From CAIWHR01 sp963713275 (GTDB lineage: Bacteria; Pseudomonadota; Gammaproteobacteria; Burkholderiales; Casimicrobiaceae), in contig CAVQLG010000017.1 in NCBI GenBank assembly GCA_963713275.1, positions 286,716 to 350,715 on the forward strand: a stretch of DNA of 64,000 bases, in the 5' to 3' direction. This document shows, piece by piece, positions 39,402 to 48,623 of this stretch. The position numbers were made by a program, and so were the translations under genes. The notes beneath the pieces are model-generated. The model saw only the letters and a list, made by a program, of their open reading frames with translations, ran no database searches and was not told the DNA's origin. How positions within the stretch are numbered: position 1 is the first letter of the stretch; each line of letters opens with the position of its first letter.

Positions 39402-40439
39402 TCAGCGCACCGGCGGCGCGTACATGAGCCCGCCCTGGTTCCACAGCCGGTTGACGCCGCGCGGCAGGCCGAGCGCGGACTTCGGTCCCATGTTGCGCTC
39501 GAAGCTCTCGCCGTAGGTGCCGACCTGCTTGACGATCCGGTAGGCCCAGTCGCGGTCGAGCCCGAGCAGCTTGCCGGTGTCCTCGCTCACGCCGAGCAGG
39601 CGCTGTACCGCAGGGTCCTTGCTGTCGGCCTTCATCTTGTCGACGTTCGCCTGGGTGAGCCCGGCCTCTTCGGCTTCGAGCATGGCGAACAGCGTCCAGC
39701 GTGCGATTTCGAACCAATCGTCGTCGCCGCGGCGCACTGCCGGACCGAGGGGCTCCTTCGAGATCACGTCGGGCAGGATCATGTAATCGTCGGGCTTGTT
39801 GGTCTGCGTCCGGGCGCCGGCGAGGTCGGACATGTCGGTCGTGTAGACCTGGCAGCGGCCGGCGAAGAACGCCGACTGGATCGCCTCGGCGGTGTCGAAC
39901 ACGACCGACTTGTACTTCATGCCGTTGGCGAGGAAGTAGTCGGCGACGTTCTTTTCGCTGGTCGTGCCGGCCTGCACGCACACGGTCGCGCCGTTCAACT
40001 TCTTCGCGCTGTCGATCTTGAGCTTCTTCGGCACCATGAACCCCTGGCCGTCGTAGTAGTTGATGCCGGCGAAGACGATGCCAAGCGAGGCGTCGCGGGT
40101 CAGCGTCCACGTCGTGTTGCGCGAGAGGATGTCGATCTCGCCCGACTGCAGGGCCGCGAAGCGCTGCTGCGAGTTGAGCGGAACGAACTTGACCTTGTCG
40201 CCGCTGCCGAGGACTGCCGCGGCGACGGCGCGGCACATGTCGACGTCGAGTCCCTGCCAGCGCCCCTTGCTGTCGGTGGACGAGAAGCCGGGCGCCGACG
40301 TATTGACGCCGCAGACGACCTCGCCGCGCGCCTTGACCGCGTCGAGCGTCTTGCCGGCGAGGGCGGGCGGGGCTGCGAGGACGAGGCCGAGTGCGGAACC
40401 GGCGACCAGCGGGGCGAGGGCGTGGCGGAGTACGGGCAT
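39402..40439 (-). CDS. aapJ: General L-amino acid ABC transporter, periplasmic binding protein
   Basis: A 345-residue solute-binding protein of the AapJ/BztA type. Signal peptide MPVLRHALAPLVAGSALGLV ending near LAAPPALAG, then KTLDAVKARGEVVCGVNTSA, GFSSTDSKGRWQGLDVDMCR and RNTTWTLTRDASLG. This group binds a wide range of L-amino acids. The ATG at 40439 has AGGAG upstream. First gene of the jQMP operon. Confidence 0.95.
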   Translation of the reverse strand: MPVLRHALAPLVAGSALGLVLAAPPALAGKTLDAVKARGEVVCGVNTSAPGFSSTDSKGRWQGLDVDMCRAVAAAVLGSGDKVKFVPLNSQQRFAALQSGEIDILSRNTTWTLTRDASLGIVFAGINYYDGQGFMVPKKLKIDSAKKLNGATVCVQAGTTSEKNVADYFLANGMKYKSVVFDTAEAIQSAFFAGRCQVYTTDMSDLAGARTQTNKPDDYMILPDVISKEPLGPAVRRGDDDWFEIARWTLFAMLEAEEAGLTQANVDKMKADSKDPAVQRLLGVSEDTGKLLGLDRDWAYRIVKQVGTYGESFERNMGPKSALGLPRGVNRLWNQGGLMYAPPVR

Positions 40440-40577
40440 GGATGCTCCTGGAGGGAGTGGGGATGGGCGGGGGCGGCGGCTGCGGGCGGCGCGCGCCGAC
40501 GGGACTTCGTCGGGGTGCATTCTAAGCCAAGTGGCTGGGAAAGCGGGCGCCGCGCGTTGCCGCGGCCGACCCGGCGC

Positions 40578-40856
40578 TCAGCCACCGCCGCGGCGCGTGC
40601 AGAGGTCGAAATAGGCTAGGAAATCTTCGCGGGCGCGGTCGTCGAGACCGCAGAACGCGAAGGAGACGGCGAGCACCGGCAGGGCGAGCGCGCCGAGGCG
40701 GCGCGCCGGGCGCTCCGCGAGCGTCATCTCGACCCGCCCACCGTGGGTCGGGAACGCGATCCGGTTGCCGTCGATCAGCAGCGGCGCGTGGCGAACGGCG
40801 GCCGGCAGGCTGCGCAGGAACTCATCGCGCGTGCAACCCATTTCGCGATGCATCAT
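40578..40856 (-). CDS. Hypothetical protein of the aldehyde oxidoreductase cluster
   Basis: A 92-residue protein beginning MMHREMGCTRDEFLRSLPAA, with FPTHGGRVEMTLAERPARR and a C-terminal FLAYFDLCTRRGGG. I do not recognise the family by name. It follows the MoaD-like gene by 21 bp on the same strand, so it is probably the last gene of the aor-like operon and may help with cofactor or enzyme assembly. The start could also be the ATG at 40841. Confidence 0.7.
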   Translation of the reverse strand: MMHREMGCTRDEFLRSLPAAVRHAPLLIDGNRIAFPTHGGRVEMTLAERPARRLGALALPVLAVSFAFCGLDDRAREDFLAYFDLCTRRGGG

Positions 40857-40877
40857 CGACCGGCCCGTCGCGCCGCG

Positions 40878-41144
40878 TCATCCACCGGCGATGGGCGGCC
40901 AGATCGCCAGCGCATCGCCCGGCTGTAGCGGGTGCGTCGCCCGCGCCGCAGGCTGTATGAAGGTGCCGTTGACCAGCACGAGATGGGCGAGCCGCTGCGG
41001 AAGCCGAAACCGTTCGATCACGTCTTGCACCGTGGTCGCTTCCGGAACCTCGAGCACGAGCTGGTTGTGCGCCCGCTGCCGGCCATCGAGCTCCTGCGGC
41101 AGGTAGTCGGAGAGGGTCGCGTACAGCTTGAGCGTGATCTCCAC
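40878..41144 (-). CDS. aorD: MoaD/ThiS-like sulfur carrier protein
   Basis: An 88-residue beta-grasp protein: KLYATLSDYLP at the start, VLEVPEATTVQDVIERF, HLVLVNGTFI and a C-terminal diglycine, WPPIAGG. The terminal GG is activated for sulfur transfer in pterin cofactor synthesis. In known aldehyde oxidoreductase clusters a MoaD-like protein serves the tungsten-pterin cofactor. It lies 22 bp after aorC. Confidence 0.88.
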   Translation of the reverse strand: MEITLKLYATLSDYLPQELDGRQRAHNQLVLEVPEATTVQDVIERFRLPQRLAHLVLVNGTFIQPAARATHPLQPGDALAIWPPIAGG

Positions 41145-41166
41145 GGCGGGTGCTCGCGCCCGCCGT

Positions 41167-42429
41167 CTAGCGCAGCGGCACGCCGCGCGCCTGCTGCGCC
41201 TGGGCGCAGGCCAGGTAGGCTTCGGGGAAGCGGAGCGGGTCGCGCATCAGGCGATCCTTCCACAATCCCAGGCGGACTCGCGACTGGGTCAGCCCGCGCA
41301 GCACGCCAACGTGCTCGGTGAGGCCGATCGCGTTCGATCCCACCAGCACGTCGCCGGCGAATTCCAGCCGCAGGTGGCGGTAACTCGCCTCGTCGGTCAG
41401 TTCGGCGTGCTCGCCACCGGGTGCGCCCTGCCATTGGCCGAAGGACGCCGAGATGAGGCCCAGCGTATCAAGAACGTTGATTTGGGTCACCCCCCGCAGC
41501 TCGGCGCGCTTGCCTGCCATGTTCATCCCGGCGCAATACGCTTGCTCAGCGGCGTTGGGCTGAATCGCCGATACGATGGTCCGGGCGGATGCCACGTCGA
41601 AGGCCTCCGCGCAGTCGCCCGCGGCGAACACGCCGGGGACATTGGTCTGCATGCGTTCGTCGGTCAGCACGCCCTGCAGGCAACGGACGCCCGAATGCTC
41701 CAAAAAGGCGATGCTGGGCTGGACCCCGGTGGCGCAGATCACGAGGTCGGCGGGCAGCCGGCTGCCGGTCGATAGCCGGACCGACAGTGGATCGCCCGCA
41801 TCGATCGCCTCGACGCGGGTCGACGTGTGCACGGTCACCCCCTTGCTTTCGACCCAGCGCCGGATCATGTCGCCGGCAGTCCTGCCCATCATCCGCGGCA
41901 CCATGCGGTCGCCGGTCTCCACGACCGCGAGGCTCACGCCGCGCGCTGCCAGCGCTTCCAGGATGATGCAGCCGATGAAGCCGGCACCGATCTGCACCAC
42001 GCGCGCGCCGGGGACCGCGATCGCCATGATCCGGCGCGCATCGGCCAGCGTCCAGCAGGCGAGCACGCTGTGGAGATCGAAACCGGGCATCGGCGGTCGA
42101 ACCGGCGCGGCGCCGGTGGCAAGCAGCAGCGCGTCGAACGGCACGGACCGTCCATCGGCGAACCGCACCACCCGCGCCTCGGTGTCGACACCGGTCGCCC
42201 GCGCGTGCTCGAGGTCGATGCGCTGGCGCGCGAAGTTCCCGGCATCCTTGCGCAGGTGGGTGCCCGCCTCGCTAATCTGGTTCATCAGCAGGTAGGGAAT
42301 CGCCATCCGCGAGTACGGCGGCTCGGGCTCGTCACCGACAAGCAGGATGGCGTCGTTCGGCGCGTGTTTGCGGATCGTCTCCGCGGCGATGACGCCGGCG
42401 GGTCCGTTGCCGAGGATCACGTGTCTCAT
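41167..42429 (-). CDS. aorC: FAD-dependent NAD(P)-oxidoreductase subunit of aldehyde oxidoreductase
   Basis: A 420-residue pyridine nucleotide-disulfide oxidoreductase-like flavoprotein. FAD motif HVILGNGPAGVIAAETIRKH, NAD motif VVQIGAGFIGCIILEAL, second FAD motif GVFAAGDCAEAF, and DEPEPPYSRMAIPYLL near the flavin. In the Aromatoleum enzyme the equivalent AorC lets NAD serve as electron acceptor. The ATG at 42429 has GGAG eight bases upstream; the in-frame ATG at 42441 does not. Confidence 0.9.
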   Translation of the reverse strand: MRHVILGNGPAGVIAAETIRKHAPNDAILLVGDEPEPPYSRMAIPYLLMNQISEAGTHLRKDAGNFARQRIDLEHARATGVDTEARVVRFADGRSVPFDALLLATGAAPVRPPMPGFDLHSVLACWTLADARRIMAIAVPGARVVQIGAGFIGCIILEALAARGVSLAVVETGDRMVPRMMGRTAGDMIRRWVESKGVTVHTSTRVEAIDAGDPLSVRLSTGSRLPADLVICATGVQPSIAFLEHSGVRCLQGVLTDERMQTNVPGVFAAGDCAEAFDVASARTIVSAIQPNAAEQAYCAGMNMAGKRAELRGVTQINVLDTLGLISASFGQWQGAPGGEHAELTDEASYRHLRLEFAGDVLVGSNAIGLTEHVGVLRGLTQSRVRLGLWKDRLMRDPLRFPEAYLACAQAQQARGVPLR

Positions 42430-42509
42430 GCCGGTCTCCATGGGCGAAACGGGCGGCTGCCATGAGCCGCCCGTGGACCACGATGGCAACGCGACGCCAG
42501 GGCGTCAGG

Positions 42510-44357
42510 TCACAGTTCGAGGCGGGTGCGCGTCTCGGGCTTGAGCTGGCCCTTGTCGTCCCAGCCGCGTAGCGCATAGTATTCGGGCAGCATCTTGTCG
42601 AGGCCATTGACCAGCCCCTTCGCCGGGCCGGTCTTGGCGGGCTCGGTGAGCAGGCGCTTGGGCAGCGTGTCGTCCTGGTGCGTGAAGCCCGCGCGATTGT
42701 TGAAATCGCGCTCCATGTTCCAGATGCGCTCGCCGATCCACGCCAGCCTGTCCATCGTGTACTCTTCGGAGCAGGCGGCGGCGAGCTGCGGCTGCAGGTC
42801 GGCGAGCGTCCAGGCGAAGGTCGTGAAAATGCACACGCCGGACGAATCGAAGACCGCGGTGGCGTCCTGGAACGCCTTGGTGAGACCAGCCTTGCCCTCG
42901 GTCGCCAAGGGGTCGGTCTTGACCGGGATGCCCAGCACTTCCGAAGCGACCGTGTAGCCGCGCAAATGGCATGCGCCGCGGTTGGAAGTCGCGTACGCGA
43001 GGCCCATGCCTTGGATGCCGCGCGAATCGTAGGCGGGGAACTCCTGGCCCTTGACACTCATCGACAGGTCGGGATGGCCGTACTTGGCGGTGAGGCGCTT
43101 CGAACCCTGCGCGATTTCCTTGCCGAAGCCTTCGCCCTTGGCGGTGATCTCCGCAAAATAGGTCAGTGCCTTCGCCGACCCGAACGGGGCTTCGATGCCG
43201 AGTTGCTCCCTGGTGAGCACACCCATCTCGTAGAGCTCCATCACGGCGCCGACGGTGGCGCCGAAGGAGATCGGATCGAAACCGTCCTCGTTGCAGACGA
43301 AGTTGGCGTAAGTCAGCGCTTCGAGGTCGTTGACGCCGTTGGCCGAGCCGAGCGCCCACGCCGCTTCGTACTCGAGCCCGCCGGACGCGCCCCAGTACTG
43401 CGGGCGGTTCTCCACCGTGTAATGGGTCTCGTCGATCTTCGCGATGCGGCCGCAGGCGATCGTGCAGCCGAAGCACGCCGAGTTGGTGACGAGGTTCGGC
43501 TTCCCGTCGGTCTTGCGCGGCTCGTGCATCGCTTCGCCGGAGATGTCCTTCGCGCCTTCGAACTGCACGTCGCGGTGATTGCGGGTCGGCAGCGCACCGA
43601 TCTCGTTGATCACGTTCATCAGCACCTGGGTGCCGAATTTGGGCAGCCCCTGCCCGGTCACCGCGTTGTCGGCGAGGACCTTCTTGGCCGCGGTCGCCGC
43701 CTGCATGAACGCCTTGGGATCGCGCAGGTTGCCCACACCGAGCGTCCCGCGGACGGCAATCGCCTTCAAGTTCTTGCTGCCCATGATCGTGCCCACGCCA
43801 GAGCGGCCGGCGGCGCGGTGGAGATCGTTGACGACTGCCGCGTACAGGCACCCGGTCTCGCCCGCGCGGCCGATCGAGCTCACGCGGATCTGCGGATCCT
43901 GGTGTCGGTTCCGGATCGCGGGCTCGGTGTCCCACACCGACTTGCCCCAGAGCCAGTCGGCGTCGAGCAACTGCGGCCGGTCGTCCTCGATGAACAGGTA
44001 GACCGGCTTCGGCGATCTGCCCTCGAAGATGATCATGTCCCAGCCGGCCATCCGGAGCTCGGCGCCCCAGTAACCGCCCGAGTTCGAACACGCGATGGCG
44101 CCGGTCAGCGCGCCCTTGCTGATGACCGAGTAGCGACCCCCGGTGGACGCCATCGTTCCGGTCAACGGCCCGGTCGCCCAGATGATCTTGTTGGCGGGGG
44201 ACAGCGGGTCGACGCTGGCCTCGACTTCCGCGGTGTAATACTTGGTCGCGAGTCCGCGCTGCCCGATGTACTCGTGCGCCCATTCCATGTTGAGGGGTTC
44301 CGCGGTGCAGGTTCCCGCGGTCAGGTTGACGCGCAGAATCTTTCCGGCCCAGGCCAT
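42510..44357 (-). CDS. aorB: Tungsten-containing aldehyde ferredoxin oxidoreductase, catalytic subunit
   Basis: A 615-residue AOR-family enzyme. It oxidises aldehydes to acids, or the reverse, with a tungsten bis-pterin and one 4Fe-4S cluster. The N-terminal block GKILRVNLTAGTCTAEPL and the pterin region AGRSGVGTIMGSKNLKAIAV are typical. Cluster ligands are in SACFGCTIACGR, with a later Cys in RGACHLRGYT. DSSGVCIF corresponds to the substrate-site region. The ATG at 44357 has AAGGAGGG upstream. The gene order AorA, AorB, AorC, MoaD-like matches the aorABCD arrangement of Aromatoleum. Confidence 0.93.
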   Translation of the reverse strand: MAWAGKILRVNLTAGTCTAEPLNMEWAHEYIGQRGLATKYYTAEVEASVDPLSPANKIIWATGPLTGTMASTGGRYSVISKGALTGAIACSNSGGYWGAELRMAGWDMIIFEGRSPKPVYLFIEDDRPQLLDADWLWGKSVWDTEPAIRNRHQDPQIRVSSIGRAGETGCLYAAVVNDLHRAAGRSGVGTIMGSKNLKAIAVRGTLGVGNLRDPKAFMQAATAAKKVLADNAVTGQGLPKFGTQVLMNVINEIGALPTRNHRDVQFEGAKDISGEAMHEPRKTDGKPNLVTNSACFGCTIACGRIAKIDETHYTVENRPQYWGASGGLEYEAAWALGSANGVNDLEALTYANFVCNEDGFDPISFGATVGAVMELYEMGVLTREQLGIEAPFGSAKALTYFAEITAKGEGFGKEIAQGSKRLTAKYGHPDLSMSVKGQEFPAYDSRGIQGMGLAYATSNRGACHLRGYTVASEVLGIPVKTDPLATEGKAGLTKAFQDATAVFDSSGVCIFTTFAWTLADLQPQLAAACSEEYTMDRLAWIGERIWNMERDFNNRAGFTHQDDTLPKRLLTEPAKTGPAKGLVNGLDKMLPEYYALRGWDDKGQLKPETRTRLEL

Positions 44358-44368
44358 GGTCGCCCTCC

Positions 44369-44848
44369 TTATGCGCGCGGTTGCGGCTGGTTGCCGACCT
44401 TGTCCGCCCATTGCTTCATGCGCGCAAGTCCGGTCCAGTCGGCGTCGATGTAGGTGATCGCGCCGGTCGGGCACGCGGTGGCGCAGGCGGGGTCACCGCC
44501 GCAGAGGTCGCATTTCTGCACCTTGCCGGTCGCCTGCACGTAGTTGATCGTGCCGAAGGGACAGGCAATCGTGCAGACCTTGCAGCCCACGCAGACGTCG
44601 TCGAGCACGATCTTGGCGCCGTTCGTCTTGTCGACCTTGATCGCCTCGACCGGGCAGGCGTGCAGGCACCACGCCTCGTCGCATTGCGTGCAGGTGTAGG
44701 GAACCTTGCGGCCGCTGTGCTCGAAGTCGAACACCTTGATCCGCGATTTCGCAGGATTGAAAACACCGTAGTTTTCGTAGCTGCACGCCATCTCGCACTG
44801 CAGGCAGCCGGTGCACTTGTCCGGGCTGATGTGAAGCGATTTCTGCAT
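44369..44848 (-). CDS. aorA: Iron-sulfur electron-transfer subunit of aldehyde oxidoreductase
   Basis: A 159-residue polyferredoxin with four cysteine groups: CTGCLQCEMAC, CTQCDEAWCLHACP, CVGCKVCTIACP and CDLCGGDPACATACP, enough for four 4Fe-4S clusters. It passes electrons between AorB and AorC; in the described enzyme this subunit forms filaments that carry several AorB. The stop lies 11 bp before the aorB start. First gene of the operon. Confidence 0.92.
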   Translation of the reverse strand: MQKSLHISPDKCTGCLQCEMACSYENYGVFNPAKSRIKVFDFEHSGRKVPYTCTQCDEAWCLHACPVEAIKVDKTNGAKIVLDDVCVGCKVCTIACPFGTINYVQATGKVQKCDLCGGDPACATACPTGAITYIDADWTGLARMKQWADKVGNQPQPRA

Positions 44849-45150
44849 TCTTCCTCCTCAGGCACTTGGTGGCGTTGCCTTGGCACTTCGACGGTGCCCG
44901 GCTCGCGGCGCGCTCGCAGGCCGATGTCACGCGGCGGCCTGGGGCAACCAGGACGGGTACGTGAGCGCGCAGCGGCTGCGCCAGGGCAGGGCTGCGGATC
45001 GTGCGATGCCGGCGGCGGCGCGGCAACCAAGCTAACGCGATCGTCGGTCGCGGTCAAGGTGGTGGAGGTCGAGGCAGTTTACGGCGGGAGGCGGGGGCGA
45101 CATCCCCGGGATTCTCTCGCGCCTCGCGCCGGACTCCGACCCCGCCCGGC
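44849..45150. other. Intergenic region upstream of aorA
   Basis: About 300 bp between the aorA start and the 3' end of the kinase gene. It must hold the aor promoter on the minus strand, but I see no convincing -35/-10 pair or operator in it. Confidence 0.4.
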
Positions 45151-47668
45151 CTACGTCGTAGTCGACAGCTTGCGCAGCGTCTCGGGGTTCTTGACGACCG
45201 CCCGCTGCCGGGCGGGCGGCGCGCCGTAGAGCCCCGCCGGAGGGTAGGTCTCGAGGCGGGCGAGCACCTGCGCTTCCGCGCAGCGGCGCTCGAAGGTCAC
45301 GGCGACCTCGTCGCCGGCAATGCGGCCGAGCGTGAGGCACGGCTGCCCGAGCTTGGCGTTCAGCGGCTTCAGCACGCTCGCCGCGACCAGATCGCCCGGT
45401 GCGCCGGAGCCCGCGAGCAGCAGGTCGTAGCTGCGCGGCTTCGCGGTCGCCCGCGGGTTCGCGGCCAGCACCTCGGGCAGGCCGACGAGCTCGCGTGCGA
45501 GCAGGACTTCCGCAGCGGCGTCGGGCATGCCTTCGACGTGGAGCGTGACCCTGCGGCCGCTCACGTGGGCGTGCTGCAGGAAGAGGTCGCGTGAGAACTC
45601 ATCGGCTATCTTCGCCCCGATGGCGCGCAGCGCGTCTTCTTCGCTCGCCCAGGTGCCGACGCCCTTGGGCAGCGTCGTGTTGTAGTAGATTTCCTCGCCC
45701 GTCACGCGATCGACGCACTTCACGGTCCACGAGGTCAACGCGTACTTGGTCACCGTCAGCCCGGAGGCCTGCAATCGCAGCGAGATCCTCTTGATCCGGG
45801 CCTCACCTTGCACGCTGAAGTCCGGCGGGGATGCCGCGGCACCGCGGTCGGACCACATGCGAAAGCCGAAGGACTTGATCCGCTCCTTGAGGAGGTTTTC
45901 CGCCACCGGGGACGGTATCGCGGGCGCGTCGGCGCGGTCTGCGTCGCGCACGTCGATCTGCACCGAGATCCTCGGGTCGCCGCTCGCGCGGATGAATTCG
46001 ACGCGTTCCTCGCGCGACATCTGGTTGAGCGCCTTCTGGATGGCTCGGACGTTCACGACCGCCTCGGTGGTGATCGACAGCAGGCCGTCCTTGCCGAGCT
46101 GCGGCTCGCTCTCGCGGATCACCGTGCGGACAAAGCTGCCGCTGTTGCCGAGCACGCGGCGCTGCAGGAGTTCGTAGTTCGCCGCGATCGACTTCGGGTC
46201 GACGAGCAGCGCCACGGCTTTCTCCACCAGCTGGCTGCGCGAGTCCGCGCGCAGCTCGCTCTGCAGCAGCGCCTTGTCGGCCTGGTACCGGGGCTCGGTC
46301 GGGTCCACGAGTCCAACGGCCGCGAGGGTCATCGTTCCCGGCTCGAGCGGTGGGCCCGACGCCGGGACGGACTGGGGCGGGAGCGCGTCGCCGGCAGCGC
46401 GGGCGGGAGCGGGGGAGGGCGAGGAGGAGGGCGACGCGGGTGGCGTGGCCGCAGGGGACGCACCCGGCCCCGAAGCGAGCGGCGCTGCGCGCCGGCTTGC
46501 CGGCGTCGGTCGGGCGCTGCACGATGGCCCACCCGGCGGCGAGCGCCGATACGATGGCGAAGGCGATCAGCGCCCCAAGTGCGGCGACGTTGCGCGGCTG
46601 CCTCGGGGCTGACCCGGCCGCGTCGGGCACCGCAGTAGCGTGAGTGGTTACGGCCGCGGCAGCGGCTGGCGCGGGGGCGGGCGCCGGCGCACCGCGCACG
46701 ACCGTGGGTTGCGCACCCGCGCCGATCGTCAGCCCGGGTCTTCCGGAGGTCGCAGCCGGTGCGGGCTTCCCAGCGACCGCCGCGGGTGCGCCCGTCGCGG
46801 CGATCCAGGTCGTCTCGGCGCTCGCGGCGCTCGCCGGACTCGTTTCGGTCGATGCCGCCGCGGCCCGCATCGCGTCGGCGAACTCCCCCGCGCTCTGAAA
46901 ACGCGCCTCGGCCCGCTTGGCCATCGCTTTGCGCACGACGGCGTCCATGACCGGGAGCACCTGAACGTTGAGCGTGGAGGGCGGCAACGGGTCTTCCTGC
47001 AGCACCTTTTGCATCGTCGTGGCGGCCGAGCCGGTGAAGGGCCGCTCTCCGGTCAGGAACTGGTAGAGGACGACGCCGGCCGAGAACAGGTCCGAGCGCC
47101 CGTCGACGGGCAGTCCGAGGATCTGCTCGGGCGACATGTAGCTCGGCGTGCCGAGCACCGAGCCCACCTGCGTCAGGCTCGACGACTCGACGTGGGCGAT
47201 GCCGAAGTCGGCGACCTTCACGCTTCCGTCGTCCAGCAGGAAGATGTTCGCCGGCTTGATGTCGCGGTGGACCACGCCCTGGCGGTGCGAGTAGTCGAGC
47301 GCGGCGAGAATCTGCCCCATGATGCGCACGACGTCGGTCGGGCGGAAGCGCTCGTTCGCGTCGAAGCTCGCCTTGAGCTCGCGCCCCGCGACGAACTCCA
47401 TCGCGATGTACGACAGCCCGGCCTCCTCGCCGTAGTCGTAGATCGGGACGATGTTGGGGTGTGACAGCCGCCCTGCCGCCTGGGCCTCCCGGCGGAATCG
47501 CGCGAGCATGGCCGCCGCATCCTCGCTGTGCAGGTGCTCGGGCCGGATCGTCTTCAGCGCGACCCGGCGCTTGATCAGCGGGTCGTAGCCTTCGTAGACG
47601 ACGCCCATCGCGCCGCGCCCGAGCTCCCGGCGCACCTCGTACTTGCCCAGCATCTCGATGTCGGCCAC
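45151..47668 (-). CDS. Membrane Ser/Thr protein kinase with large C-terminal extracytoplasmic domain, frameshifted
   Basis: About 838 residues. Residues 8-270 are a Hanks-type kinase: GRGAMGVVYEG, the Lys in RVALKTIRPEH, HRDIKPANIFLLDD, KVADFGIAHV and GTPSYMSPEQ. An Ala/Pro-rich linker and one membrane segment (VAALGALIAFAIVSALAAGW) follow. The C-terminal 400 residues (LLQRRVLGNSGSFVRTVIRE, then RISLRLQASGLTVTKYALTS) match no domain I can name, but look FlgT/CsgG-associated. The junction near 46400 needs one base removed; the whole is one base over. The GTG at 47668 follows AGGGAG. It is the last gene of a three-gene set. Confidence 0.85.
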
Positions 47669-47698
47669 TGGAGGCTCCCTGCCGTGCCAAGAAACGGC

Positions 47699-47721
47699 GA
47701 CGCCGGCGGCACGCCGGCGTC
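47699..47721. terminator. Perfect hairpin between the CsgG-like and kinase genes
   Basis: GACGCCGGCG (47699-47708), loop GCA, CGCCGGCGTC (47712-47721): a perfect 10-bp stem in a 76-bp gap inside the operon. No T-tract on the transcribed strand. It could attenuate kinase expression or protect the upstream mRNA end. Confidence 0.45.
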
Positions 47722-47744
47722 GTGTGCACGCCCGCGCTGTCAGC

Positions 47745-48581
47745 TCACTTGTACTTGCTGTCGATTTCCCAGACGCTCTTCTGCACCAGCCGCTGCACCA
47801 TCGTGTCGAGCGAGACGCCGCCCTGCTGCGATTCCCGCACGCCGAGCGCGCCCGACGAGGTGGCGCCGATCTCCATCTTCTCCTCGGTGTAGCCTTGAGC
47901 GACCTGCTCGGTCGTCTGCGCGTCGATGATCTTGTAGCGCATGCCGATCACCCACACGCTCGTGGACTCGTCGGAATGCACCGAGCCGACCGCGGTGCCG
48001 CCGACCGTGCCCGCGGCTGCGCCGCCACGCGAGCCGCTGAACACGCCGAGCAGCCCCGCCATCTGCCCAAGCGTTCTGCCGTCGAAGCCGGACTGCGCCG
48101 CCGCGACCTGCTCGGTCTTCAGGATGTCGAACTTGACGACGTACTTGGTCGTCTTGAGCTTGCCCATGCCCAGGAACTTGCGGGCCTGGGCAGGGTCACC
48201 GAGGTTGTACGCGAGCTCGAACTCGCGCAGGAGCGGGCCGAGGTTCGACCGCTCAAGCACCTGGAAGTTGGCGCTGGAGAGCTCGATCTCGCCGAAGTCG
48301 GCGATGTTGTTCGCGGTGAACTTCTGCAGGAAGGTCGCGTTGTTGCTCTTGACCTCGCCGGGGATCACGACGAGCGCGGGGCCCTTCTTGCGCGCGTTGA
48401 CGTACTCGACCGGCTTGTAGATCGTCTGGTCGGCGGCGGCGTTCGCCTTCTGCGAGGTCTCGCGTCCCGCCGTCGGCGACGGGTTGCCCCACGACGGCTG
48501 TGCCGTGGCCGCGGGGAAGCCGACGAGGGAGGACACGCCCACGGCGACGCAGGCGAGCCGGGCGGATAGGCAATGGCGCAT
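47745..48581 (-). CDS. CsgG-family outer-membrane/periplasmic protein
   Basis: A 278-residue protein with a signal peptide (MRHCLSARLACVAVGVSSLV...AATAQ) and a CsgG/HfaB domain: NNIADFGEIELSSANFQVLE, RSNLGPLLREFELAYNLGD and RYKIIDAQTTEQVAQGYTEE. A glycine-rich segment (GGAAAGTVGGTAVGSV) occupies the place of a membrane insertion. CsgG forms a curli secretion pore; this relative lacks a lipobox and no curli subunits are nearby, so a different cargo or a structural role is likely. It lies between the exported hypothetical and the kinase. Confidence 0.82.
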   Translation of the reverse strand: MRHCLSARLACVAVGVSSLVGFPAATAQPSWGNPSPTAGRETSQKANAAADQTIYKPVEYVNARKKGPALVVIPGEVKSNNATFLQKFTANNIADFGEIELSSANFQVLERSNLGPLLREFELAYNLGDPAQARKFLGMGKLKTTKYVVKFDILKTEQVAAAQSGFDGRTLGQMAGLLGVFSGSRGGAAAGTVGGTAVGSVHSDESTSVWVIGMRYKIIDAQTTEQVAQGYTEEKMEIGATSSGALGVRESQQGGVSLDTMVQRLVQKSVWEIDSKYK

Positions 48582-48623
48582 GGCGGATGCTCCTGTCGAG
48601 GGTTTGGTTGGGGGAGCGGCAGG

